NCBI GenBank assembly: GCA_022511055.1
Contig: JAFLSH010000164.1
Coordinates: 1 to 6,911, forward strand
Length of the DNA: 6,911 nucleotides
Origin: Prevotella sp.
Lineage (GTDB): Bacteria > Bacteroidota > Bacteroidia > Bacteroidales > Bacteroidaceae
Direction: 5' to 3'
Shown here piece after piece: positions 1-6,238 of this stretch. Position 1 is the stretch's first letter. The number at the start of each line of letters is the position of its first letter. Made by a program: the position numbers and the translations under genes. Below the pieces are notes generated by a model. The model was not told the DNA's origin, ran no database searches, and worked only from the letters and a program-made list of their open reading frames with translations.

Positions 1-46
1 TATAGCCGGCCTTTCTGAATCGCCTATGCAGTTCACTATATTTCAT
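1..46 (-). CDS. Partial CDS, HicA-like toxin N-terminus (runs off left edge)
   Basis: On the minus strand an ATG at 46-44 opens a frame that is still open at the window edge and encodes MKYSELHRRFRKAGY. This closely follows the usual N-terminus of HicA-family mRNA interferases (M-K-x-S-E-[LF]-x-R-x-[LIF]-[RK]-K-x-G-[WYCF]), small double-stranded-RNA-binding-fold toxins that cleave mRNA and are paired with a HicB antitoxin. A well-formed Bacteroidota promoter lies 20-50 bases upstream and a purine-rich stretch (GAGAGA) precedes the ATG, so the frame is probably a real gene start and not chance. The diagnostic parts of HicA, the catalytic His in a GSH motif and the C-terminal strand, are outside the window, as is any hicB. 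Only 15 residues are visible, so the family call is a resemblance and not a proof. Confidence 0.5.
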   Translation of the reverse strand, partial: MKYSELHRRFRKAGY

Positions 47-66
47 TCTCTCGTCATTCGATGCCG

Positions 67-98
67 CAAAGATAGCAAAATTTCTATTATTCTCCAAA
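67..98 (-). promoter_or_regulatory. Bacteroidota-type promoter for the leftward HicA-like gene
   Basis: Reading the minus strand, TTTG (98-95) is followed after exactly 20 bases by TATCTTTG (74-67), matching the Bacteroidota sigma-ABfr consensus TTTG / TAnnTTTG at about -33 and -7. Transcription should begin near base 60 and reach the ATG at 46 after a leader of roughly 15 bases. It diverges from the folA promoter, with about 38 AT-rich bases between the two elements. Confidence 0.7.
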
Positions 99-136
99 TA
101 TTTTCTATAAAAAATGGCAATTACAAAAATTATGGT

Positions 137-144
137 TACCTTTG
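137..144 (+). promoter_or_regulatory. folA promoter, -7 element
   Basis: TACCTTTG matches the Bacteroidota TAnnTTTG core. The expected start of transcription is near 151, leaving a leader of about 13 bases before the folA ATG at 164. No clear TTTG is found 19-21 bases upstream, so the -33 half is weak or absent. The position of this element is the main reason to reject translation starts further upstream. Confidence 0.6.
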
Positions 145-163
145 TGGCAGATTTTTATATGTC

Positions 164-697
164 ATGCGTATCAACATCATTGCTGCCGTGGCCCAAGACC
201 GCGCCATTGGCTATAAGAACAAGCTCATATACTGGCTGCCCGATGACCTGAAGCGCTTCAAGGCGCTCACTACGGGGCACACCATCGTCATGGGGCGCCG
301 CACCTACGAGTCGCTGCCCAAAGGGGCACTGCCCAACCGCCGCAACATCGTACTCAGCCGCAGCGCCTGCAACCCTGCCACACCGGGCGAGGCCGGCAAG
401 GGGCTGAGTGAACGCTACCCCAACTGCGAAGTCTACGCCTCGCTGGAAGAGGCCATAAGCCACTGCGCACCAGAGGAAGACATCTACATCATCGGCGGTG
501 CCAGCATCTACGGCCAGGCGCTGCCAATGGCTGACCGGCTCTGCCTGACAGAGATAGCCGACACGCCCGCCGAGGCTGACACGTTCTTCCCCGACTACAG
601 CCAGGGGTGGCGCGAGACATGGCGCGAAGACCACCCTGCCGATGAGCGGCACAGCCACGCCTTTGCCTTTGTGGACTACGAAAAAGACGAAAGATAA
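164..697 (+). CDS. folA: Dihydrofolate reductase
   Basis: Reduces dihydrofolate to tetrahydrofolate with NADPH in the cytoplasm, supplying one-carbon carriers for thymidylate, purine and methionine synthesis. The 177-residue protein has the full family pattern: the first strand and loop IIAAVAQDRAIG (5-16), the acidic active-site residue D28 (equivalent to E. coli Asp27) in LPDDLKRFK, the cofactor-binding stretch VMGRRTYESLP (42-52), and GGASIY (111-116) followed by LTEI (128-131). Typical bacterial DHFRs are about 160-180 residues, so the length is normal. The segment usually read as LPW is here LIY (21-23), replacing active-site Pro21 and Trp22 of E. coli by Ile and Tyr; from memory this is a Bacteroides-type feature. 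ATG 164 is chosen because the same frame extends upstream only through the promoter and codes for nothing DHFR-like. folA often sits beside thyA in this phylum, but here it faces a HicA-like gene. It is probably cotranscribed with the glucanase 30 bases downstream. Confidence 0.96.
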   Translation: MRINIIAAVAQDRAIGYKNKLIYWLPDDLKRFKALTTGHTIVMGRRTYESLPKGALPNRRNIVLSRSACNPATPGEAGKGLSERYPNCEVYASLEEAISHCAPEEDIYIIGGASIYGQALPMADRLCLTEIADTPAEADTFFPDYSQGWRETWREDHPADERHSHAFAFVDYEKDER

Positions 698-727
698 CGA
701 AACTTATTAATACAACTGACAACTATC

Positions 728-2059
728 ATGATGAAACAACTGCTGACAGCCAGCCTGATGCTGCTGAACATCTGTACCAGCCAGGCACAGGCGGGATTTG
801 AACTGAGTGCCACGGAGATAGCAGCCCAAATGGGCATTGGGTGGAATCTTGGCAACACCCTTGAGGCGGGAAACAACGCCCACAACTTTACCAACAAGGG
901 CGGACTGGGAGCGGAGACCGCGTGGCAGTCGACAAAGACCACGCAGGAGACCATCGACTACGTCAAGTCGCTCGGTTTCAAGTCAATACGCATACCCTGC
1001 GCCTGGGTCATGGGGCATATCAGCAACGCCAATGACTATACCATCGACACCGCGTGGCTGAATCGTGTCAAAGAGGTTGTCGACTACTGCATCAGGGCCG
1101 GCCTCTACGTTGTCATCAATGACCACTGGGATGGGGGATGGCTCGAGGAACACATCAAAGACACTGACAACAACGCCATAGCCCGGAACAAGGCCATTCT
1201 GCATGCCCTCTGGACACAGATAGCCACGGAGTTTCGCGACTATGATGAGCATCTGCTCTTTGCCGGGCTCAACGAGCCTAACGCGGAGACACAGTCTGCC
1301 ACCAACAATCTCATTGCCTATGAGCAGACCTTCATTGATGCCGTGAGAGCCACGGGCGGCAACAACGAGCGCCGCATACTGGTGCTGCAAGGCCCCAGCA
1401 CGAACATTGAGCATACCGACAAGTTCTATAACAACATGCCCACCGACCCGTCGGGGTTGGCAGACCGCCTGATGATGGAAATACACTACTACAACCCGTG
1501 GCAGTTCTGGGGCATGGAGAAAGATGAGTCGTGGGGAAAGGTGTTCTACTACTGGGGCGAGGGCAACCACGTCAGCGGCTCGCAGCACAACCCGAACTGG
1601 GATTGCGAAGAGGGGAACATGGAATACCTGCTGAGACTGATGAAGACCAAGTTCGTAGACAAGGGCATACCAGTCATCATCGGCGAGTTCGGCGCCAACT
1701 GGCGCACCATCACCGGGCAGGGCGAAAGTCAGGAAAAGCACAACGCCAGCATCAAGACCCACTACAAGACCCTCTGCCAGCTGGCGCTGGAAATGGGCAT
1801 GGTGCCCATGGTGTGGGATACGAACTACTGCAACCGCCCTTCAATGACCATCGTCAACCGCAACACCCGCTCAGTCTATAACACCTACATGATGGAAGGC
1901 ATCAGCGAGGCCATGCAGGCCACGGCCATAGCCCGCCCCCCGCTGATTAACTCCCTGCGCCACTCGCCCCACACCTACAACCTGCAGGGGCAGGTGATGC
2001 CGGAATGGCAGCAGGCTCGCGGACTGTACATCGTGAGCGGGCGGAAGGTCGTCAGATAG
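728..2059 (+). CDS. Secreted glycoside hydrolase family 5 (endoglucanase-type)
   Basis: A 443-residue exported retaining beta-glycosidase of clan GH-A, most likely cutting internal beta-1,4 bonds of cellulose, mixed-linkage glucan or related glucans. Residues 1-22 form a signal peptide (KQ, hydrophobic core, then a likely SQAQA cleavage site); there is no lipobox cysteine. The catalytic barrel begins with MGIGWNLGNTLEA (35-47). It shows the conserved Arg88 (SIRIP), His133 (NDHWD), the acid/base Glu183 in GLNEP, the HYY motif (253-255), the nucleophile Glu320 in IIGEFG and an aromatic Trp363 lining the substrate site. The last ~30 residues, with YNLQGQ and RGLYIVSGRKVV, form a short C-terminal tail typical of Prevotella secreted proteins. 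The exact GH5 subfamily and substrate cannot be set by eye. Two adjacent ATGs (728, 731) are possible starts. No promoter core is seen in the 30-base gap after folA, so read-through from folA is likely. No SusC/SusD-like neighbour is present. Confidence 0.92.
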   Translation: MMKQLLTASLMLLNICTSQAQAGFELSATEIAAQMGIGWNLGNTLEAGNNAHNFTNKGGLGAETAWQSTKTTQETIDYVKSLGFKSIRIPCAWVMGHISNANDYTIDTAWLNRVKEVVDYCIRAGLYVVINDHWDGGWLEEHIKDTDNNAIARNKAILHALWTQIATEFRDYDEHLLFAGLNEPNAETQSATNNLIAYEQTFIDAVRATGGNNERRILVLQGPSTNIEHTDKFYNNMPTDPSGLADRLMMEIHYYNPWQFWGMEKDESWGKVFYYWGEGNHVSGSQHNPNWDCEEGNMEYLLRLMKTKFVDKGIPVIIGEFGANWRTITGQGESQEKHNASIKTHYKTLCQLALEMGMVPMVWDTNYCNRPSMTIVNRNTRSVYNTYMMEGISEAMQATAIARPPLINSLRHSPHTYNLQGQVMPEWQQARGLYIVSGRKVVR

Positions 2060-2759
2060 GCAGATGCCGCCAGAGGCATCGCGGCAACCGCCGCCAAAGG
2101 GCGGTCAGCAGCCGATATTTCCAGTCAATGATACGGATATGCCGCCTGTGGTCAACAGCCCACAGGATTTCCCGGGCCACCCGCACGGGGTCGAGCATCA
2201 TTGGGTATTGCACATCGCCCGCCAGCAGGGGCGTGTCCACAAAGCCGGGGCGAAGGTCGGTAATACGAATTTTTAGCTTGCGCTTGTTGGCCTGCTGTTC
2301 CAGTGCTTGCAGATACGTGCCCTGCATAGCCTTCGTGGCGGAATAGGCGGGAGCCGGGCCAAGTCCTTTCGTACCGGCAATCGAAGTGATGGCAGCGATA
2401 TGGCCTTCGCCTTTTTCCGCAAAATAACGATAGGCTTCGCCTATCATCCGCGTGAAGCCAAGCCCGTTGGTTTCCACTGTCCACAGCTCTATGTCCTCGG
2501 TCAGCTGCCGATTCTGCTTTCCTACCCCGGAGGCATAGAAGAACAAGTCCATGCCGCCTAACTTGTCGATGAGCCGCCGCAGCCGCTCCGTAGCATCGGC
2601 CATGGTTACGTCTATCTGTTCCACCGCGGCGGCATGCAGTGCCTGCAACTGCTCCTCGCGCCGGGCAGCCACGCCGACAGTCCAGCCCGCCTCCATCAGC
2701 AGCTTGGCCACCTCGCGGCCAATGCCTGAAGAGGCGCCTATCACAATGGCCCTTTTCAA
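2052..2759 (-). CDS. Short-chain dehydrogenase/reductase (SDR), TTG start
   Basis: A 235-residue classical SDR, a cytoplasmic Rossmann-fold oxidoreductase whose substrate cannot be deduced. Visible are the nucleotide-binding GASSGIG (8-14), Arg33-Arg34 after the second strand (which favours NADP(H) over NAD(H)), Asn98, the catalytic Ser126 (TSIAG), Tyr139 and Lys143 (YSATK) and the PG motif of DLRPGFVDT (168-176). The usual NNAG is altered to YASGVG (75-80). The C-terminus is basic and aromatic with a near-repeat, LWRRLP then LWRHLP, perhaps a surface or membrane-contacting tail. The start must be TTG 2759-2757: the frame upstream is closed by a stop at 2804-2802 with no ATG or GTG between, and starting further inside would remove the first beta strand. 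The TTG shares a TTGA overlap with the carbonic anhydrase stop, pointing to translational coupling. The TGA stop overlaps the end of the convergent glucanase gene by 8 bases. Confidence 0.92.
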   Translation of the reverse strand: MKRAIVIGASSGIGREVAKLLMEAGWTVGVAARREEQLQALHAAAVEQIDVTMADATERLRRLIDKLGGMDLFFYASGVGKQNRQLTEDIELWTVETNGLGFTRMIGEAYRYFAEKGEGHIAAITSIAGTKGLGPAPAYSATKAMQGTYLQALEQQANKRKLKIRITDLRPGFVDTPLLAGDVQYPMMLDPVRVAREILWAVDHRRHIRIIDWKYRLLTALWRRLPRCLWRHLPI

Positions 2760-3310
2760 AGCTCGGCGGTGTTTATCTCTTCCAGCTGCCCGGTCTCGGA
2801 GTCAATGATAAACCCGCGGACCACAATGTCCTTCGGCACAAGCGGATGGGTCTTGATGGTGGCAACGGTTTTGCGGACTGAGGCCGGGGTGTCCTTGAAG
2901 CCCTCTAACCACTGTGTCAGGTCTATGCCGCACTTGTTGATGGTGCTGAGTGTCTCTTCGGTCACGCCACGTGCCACCATCTCGTGGCGGAAATGGTCGT
3001 AGCTCATGTGGCAGGCACCGCAGTTGGAGTGAGCCACCACCATGACTTCCTCAACACCCAGCTCGTAGATGGCCACCACAAGGCTTCGCAGGGCGGAGTC
3101 GAAAGGCGAGATGACCAGTCCACCCGCATTCTTGATAATCTTGGCATCGCCGTTCTTCAGGCCGAGCGCGGCGGGTAGCAGCTCGGTCAGCCGGGTGTCC
3201 ATGCACGAAAGCACGGCCAGCTTCTTGTCGGGGTACTTGCTGGTCAGATACTTCTCATAGCCTTTCTGGGCCACGAAAGTCTTGTTGTAGTCAATAATCT
3301 GGTCTATCAT
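2756..3310 (-). CDS. Beta-class carbonic anhydrase
   Basis: A 184-residue cytoplasmic zinc enzyme interconverting CO2 and bicarbonate, which in gut Bacteroidota would feed carboxylation steps (for example succinate/propionate fermentation and fatty-acid synthesis) and pH balance. The zinc ligands are all present: Cys36 in SCMDTR, with the Asp38/Arg40 dyad, then His94 and Cys97 in AHSNCGAC. The compact length and the HSNCGAC form fit the short prokaryotic beta-CA group often called clade D (relatives of Bacillus YvdA); that subgroup call is from recognition only. ATG 3310-3308 is chosen. The frame can be extended upstream to 3403, but only from a non-ATG codon and across the gene's own promoter. 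It is the first gene of a two-gene minus-strand operon, its TGA stop overlapping the TTG start of the SDR. Confidence 0.95.
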   Translation of the reverse strand: MIDQIIDYNKTFVAQKGYEKYLTSKYPDKKLAVLSCMDTRLTELLPAALGLKNGDAKIIKNAGGLVISPFDSALRSLVVAIYELGVEEVMVVAHSNCGACHMSYDHFRHEMVARGVTEETLSTINKCGIDLTQWLEGFKDTPASVRKTVATIKTHPLVPKDIVVRGFIIDSETGQLEEINTAEL

Positions 3311-3347
3311 AAGCCTTGTTTTTACGCTAAGTTTCACTTTCTGAACG

Positions 3348-3379
3348 TCAGGGAACGGGGCTTCCCGGTTGTCTCCTGA
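3348..3379 (-). promoter_or_regulatory. Predicted hairpin at the 5' end of the carbonic anhydrase mRNA
   Basis: TCAGG (3348-3352) pairs with CCTGA (3375-3379), and between them AACGGGG (3354-3360) pairs with CCCGGTT (3364-3370) through six pairs and one mismatch around a three-base loop. The fold would begin within a few bases of the predicted transcription start near 3382. It is not followed by a T run, so it is not a terminator. A role in protecting or regulating the messenger is inference. Confidence 0.4.
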
Positions 3380-3388
3380 TGATAGGTG

Positions 3389-3396
3389 CAAAGATA
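3389..3396 (-). promoter_or_regulatory. Carbonic anhydrase/SDR operon promoter, -7 element
   Basis: On the minus strand TATCTTTG (3396-3389), followed by CACC, matches the TAnnTTTG core. Predicted transcription start is about 3382, giving a leader of roughly 70 bases before ATG 3310. No TTTG stands at the ideal 19-21 base distance; TTG-containing sequences occur only closer in. Between this element and the mutS2 element (3397-3513) I see AT-rich sequence but no gene or clear operator. Confidence 0.6.
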
Positions 3397-3513
3397 CAAA
3401 CAAAAGTCAAGAATGAAGAACGGAGAAATGGGAGAATCGGCAGGTTTAATAAACATTAACAAAGAAGTACTTAAAAACTCTTAACACTTGCCCGCTTACT
3501 CTTAACTTCTTTG

Positions 3514-3521
3514 TAACTTTG
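3514..3521 (+). promoter_or_regulatory. mutS2 promoter, -7 element abutting the start codon
   Basis: TAACTTTG followed by CACC is a perfect TAnnTTTG core. It ends four bases before the GTG start of mutS2, so the mRNA should begin at or within a few bases of the start codon. The nearest upstream TTG (3488-3490) is 23 bases away, longer than the 20-base spacing of the other good promoters here, so the -33 half is uncertain. Confidence 0.65.
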
Positions 3522-3525
3522 CACC

Positions 3526-6153
3526 GTGATTTATCCAAGTAACTTTGAGAGTAAGCTCGGGTTTGATGAGATTCGCCGCCTGCTGAAAGAGCGCTGCCTC
3601 AGCACACTGGGCAAGGAAAAGGTCGATGAGATAGCCTTTTCCACTGATGTCGCGCAGGTAAATGTGTGGCTGCAGCAGATACGCGAATTCAGAAGGTTGC
3701 AGGAGGAAGCAGATGACTTCCCCATGCAGTATTTCTTTGATGTCCGGCAGGCCATTACCCGCATCAGACTTGAAGGCACTCACTTGGAAGAAGAAGAGGT
3801 GTGGGATTTAAGGCGCTCGCTGGAGACCATCAACAACATTGTCAGATACCTGAACCGTACAGACGATGGGGAGAGTGAGGAACCTGTCCACGCCGCCTCG
3901 GCAAAGCCGGGCAGGCCAGACACGCGCTACCCCTATCCCGCCCTGCACGATTTGGCGGCAGACGTGGTAACCTTTCCGGCCATGTTGCGCCGCATTGACT
4001 CCATACTGGATAAGTTTGGGAAAATCAAGGACTCTGCCTCAATGACATTGGCGGGCATCCGCCATGAGCTGGAAAAGACCTCTGGCAGCATCTCGCGCAC
4101 ATTGTTCACCATACTGCACAGCGCGCAGAAAGAGGGCTTGGTCGACAAAGATGTGTCGCCAACCATGCGCGATGGGCGGCTGGTCATACCCGTGGCACCG
4201 GCCCTGAAGAAGCGCATCAACGGCATTGTGCATGATGAATCGGCCACGGGCAAGACCGTGTTCGTTGAGCCGGCCGAAGTGGTCGAGGCCAACAACCGGG
4301 TGCGCCAGCTGGAAGCGGAAGAACGCCGCGAAATCATCAGAATACTCAGCGTTTTCACCAGCGAAGTGCGCCCCCATGTGAAAGAGCTGTTGGAGTCATA
4401 CCAGTTCCTGGCATACATAGACCTGATACGCGCCAAGGCAGAGCTGGCACGGCTGACAAAAGCCTTCGAGCCGACCGTTGAAGCCAAGCCGCACATGGAC
4501 TGGATTAGGGCCATTCACCCCCTGTTGCAACTCTCACTGGAGAAGCAGGGCAAGAAGGTCGTTCCGTTAGACATCACGCTGACCCGCGAGAAGCGCATCC
4601 TGATTATTTCCGGCCCCAACGCCGGGGGAAAGTCCGTCTGTCTGAAGACTACGGGGCTGTTGCAGTACATGCTTCAGTGCGGATTAAGCATACCTGTTGG
4701 CGACCGTAGCACCTGCGGGGTGTTCACGAACATCATGATAGACATAGGCGATGAACAGAGCATCGAGAATGACCTCTCGACCTACTCCAGTCACCTGATG
4801 AACATGAAGCAGATGATGCGCCAGTCTGATAGTCAGACACTGCTGCTCATCGATGAGTTCGGCGGCGGCACAGAGCCTACCATCGGCGGTGCCATTGCCG
4901 AAGCGGTGCTGAAGCAGTTCTGGAAAAAGCAGGCTTTCGGCGTGATTACCACCCACTATCAGAACTTAAAGCACTTTGCCGAGGGGCACGAAGGGGTGGT
5001 CAACGGTGCCATGCTCTACGACCGCCATGAGATGCAGGCATTGTTCCAGCTGAGCATCGGCCAGCCGGGCTCCAGCTTCGCCATAGAGATTGCCCGCAAG
5101 ACCGGCATTCCCGAAGAGGTCATCAAAGATGCCTCTGAGATTGTCGGGCGTGACTATATACAGAGCGATAAGTACCTGCAAGACATCGTGCGCGATAAGC
5201 GCTACTGGGAAGGCAAGCGCCAGACCATACACCAGCACGAAAAGTCGCTGGAGAGCAAAATCAGCCGTTATGAAGATGAGCTGTCCGAGATTGAACGGCA
5301 GCGCAAGGAAATTTTAGCAAGGGCTAAGGAGCAGGCAGAAGAGCTGCTCAGGGAGAGCAACAAGAAGATTGAGAACACCATACGCGAGATACGCGAGAGC
5401 CAGGCCGAGAAAGAAAGAGCCCGCCGCGCCCGCGAAGAGCTGAACGCCTTTAAACAGGAGCTGGCAGACATTGACACTCGCACCAATGATGAGGCTATTG
5501 CGCGGAAAATACGCCAGTTGCAGGAGCGGAAAGAGCGCCGTGAACAGCGTAAGGCCGAGAAAAGACAGAAGAACGCGGAGTTAGAGGCACAAAACGGCAA
5601 TAACGCCCAAGGCGGAAAGGCCAACGGCAACGGCAGTCAGCCTCTCGCTGCCCAGCCTCCACTCAAGCCTGGCGACACGGTGCGCATCAAGGGGCTGACT
5701 TCCGTTGGAAAAATCGAAACGACTGATGGCAAGATGGCTACGGTCATCTTTGGCGGCATGAGAACGAAAATGCGTGCCGAGAGACTGGAAAAGGCTGAGC
5801 CACCCAAGCAAGAAACAACCAAGAGCCAGAGCCGCAACGAAAGCATTGTCGGCGCTTACGGCAACATATCCAGCGAAACGCGGAATGTCATCGACAACCG
5901 CAAGCTGAACTTCAAGCAAGACATTGATGTCAGGGGCATGAGAGGTGATGAAGCCCTCAATGCCGTTACCTACTTCATTGATGATGCCATTCTCGTGGGA
6001 ATGCCGCGCGTACGCATCCTGCACGGCACGGGAACAGGCGCTTTGCGCCAGCTGATAAGGCAGTATTTAAGCACCATTCCCAACGTCAGCCACTACCGCG
6101 ATGAACATGTTCAGTTCGGCGGCGCAGGCATCACCGTAGTCGACTTAGACTAA
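3526..6153 (+). CDS. mutS2: MutS2 family ATPase/endonuclease with Smr domain
   Basis: An 875-residue cytoplasmic ABC-type ATPase. MutS2 proteins lack the mismatch-reading domain of MutS; they have been linked to suppression of recombination through branched DNA and, in Bacillus subtilis, to rescue of collided ribosomes. In order: the MutS-like core and lever (about 1-340); the ATPase with Walker A GPNAGGKS (363-370), signature DLSTYSSHL (416-424), Walker B LLLIDEF (439-445, Asp443/Glu444) and H-loop TTHY (475-478); a long charged coiled coil (about 550-685); a low-complexity Asn/Gly/Gln linker (about 685-712); a KOW-like beta barrel (about 713-757); and a C-terminal Smr domain (about 798-875) with DVRG (801-804) and HGTGTG (833-838). 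All catalytic motifs are intact. It is longer than the roughly 785-residue B. subtilis protein, partly through the linker and an acidic, Pro-rich insert near 112-138. GTG 3526 is the only plausible start: an in-frame TAA lies at 3514 and the first internal Met is residue 67. It is transcribed alone. Confidence 0.97.
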   Translation: MIYPSNFESKLGFDEIRRLLKERCLSTLGKEKVDEIAFSTDVAQVNVWLQQIREFRRLQEEADDFPMQYFFDVRQAITRIRLEGTHLEEEEVWDLRRSLETINNIVRYLNRTDDGESEEPVHAASAKPGRPDTRYPYPALHDLAADVVTFPAMLRRIDSILDKFGKIKDSASMTLAGIRHELEKTSGSISRTLFTILHSAQKEGLVDKDVSPTMRDGRLVIPVAPALKKRINGIVHDESATGKTVFVEPAEVVEANNRVRQLEAEERREIIRILSVFTSEVRPHVKELLESYQFLAYIDLIRAKAELARLTKAFEPTVEAKPHMDWIRAIHPLLQLSLEKQGKKVVPLDITLTREKRILIISGPNAGGKSVCLKTTGLLQYMLQCGLSIPVGDRSTCGVFTNIMIDIGDEQSIENDLSTYSSHLMNMKQMMRQSDSQTLLLIDEFGGGTEPTIGGAIAEAVLKQFWKKQAFGVITTHYQNLKHFAEGHEGVVNGAMLYDRHEMQALFQLSIGQPGSSFAIEIARKTGIPEEVIKDASEIVGRDYIQSDKYLQDIVRDKRYWEGKRQTIHQHEKSLESKISRYEDELSEIERQRKEILARAKEQAEELLRESNKKIENTIREIRESQAEKERARRAREELNAFKQELADIDTRTNDEAIARKIRQLQERKERREQRKAEKRQKNAELEAQNGNNAQGGKANGNGSQPLAAQPPLKPGDTVRIKGLTSVGKIETTDGKMATVIFGGMRTKMRAERLEKAEPPKQETTKSQSRNESIVGAYGNISSETRNVIDNRKLNFKQDIDVRGMRGDEALNAVTYFIDDAILVGMPRVRILHGTGTGALRQLIRQYLSTIPNVSHYRDEHVQFGGAGITVVDLD

Positions 6154-6186
6154 GGAAAACATACGCCTTTTTTACTTTCCGAGAAT

Positions 6187-6227
6187 CTTGACACAAGTCA
6201 AGTGTGCGCACACAAAAAGCACTTTTT
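6187..6227. repeat. Three abutting inverted repeats between mutS2 and the transglycosylase gene
   Basis: Three perfect palindromic units run head to tail: CTTGAC-ACAA-GTCAAG (6187-6202), GTGTGCGCACAC (6202-6213, no loop) and AAAAAG-CA-CTTTTT (6214-6227). Alternative pairings exist, for example AAGTG (6200-6204) with CACTT (6220-6224), which would place a T run after a stem like an intrinsic terminator for mutS2. The block ends 11 bases before the -33 element of the next promoter, so a protein-binding operator is the other reading. The rest of 6154-6333 holds that promoter and a leader of about 58 bases. Confidence 0.55.
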
Positions 6228-6238
6228 AAAGACATAAA

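Noticed and set aside
26..163. In-frame upstream extension of folA to an ATG at base 26
   Set aside because: The extra 46 residues have no DHFR similarity, cross the TACCTTTG promoter element and include the divergent promoter; ATG 164 gives the normal family N-terminus.
155..658. Long minus-strand open frame opposite folA
   Set aside because: Antisense shadow with no family features, fully covered by a well-supported DHFR.
983..1762. Long open frame on the minus strand inside the glucanase gene (259 codons)
   Set aside because: Shadow of the GC-rich codon pattern; no recognisable domain, no promoter, and the plus-strand GH5 has all catalytic residues.
2063..2104. Hairpins after the glucanase as an intrinsic terminator
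   Set aside because: Stems are only 5-6 pairs, no T run follows, and both lie in SDR coding sequence; kept only as an observation about the overlap.
3311..3403. Longer carbonic anhydrase starting near 3403
   Set aside because: It would need a TTG start lying upstream of the gene's own promoter core; ATG 3310 gives the expected beta-carbonic anhydrase N-terminus.
6152..6180. AAGG...CCTTTTTT just after the mutS2 stop as a terminator
   Set aside because: Only four pairs with a ten-base loop; too weak to call despite the T run. The palindromes at 6187-6227 are better candidates.
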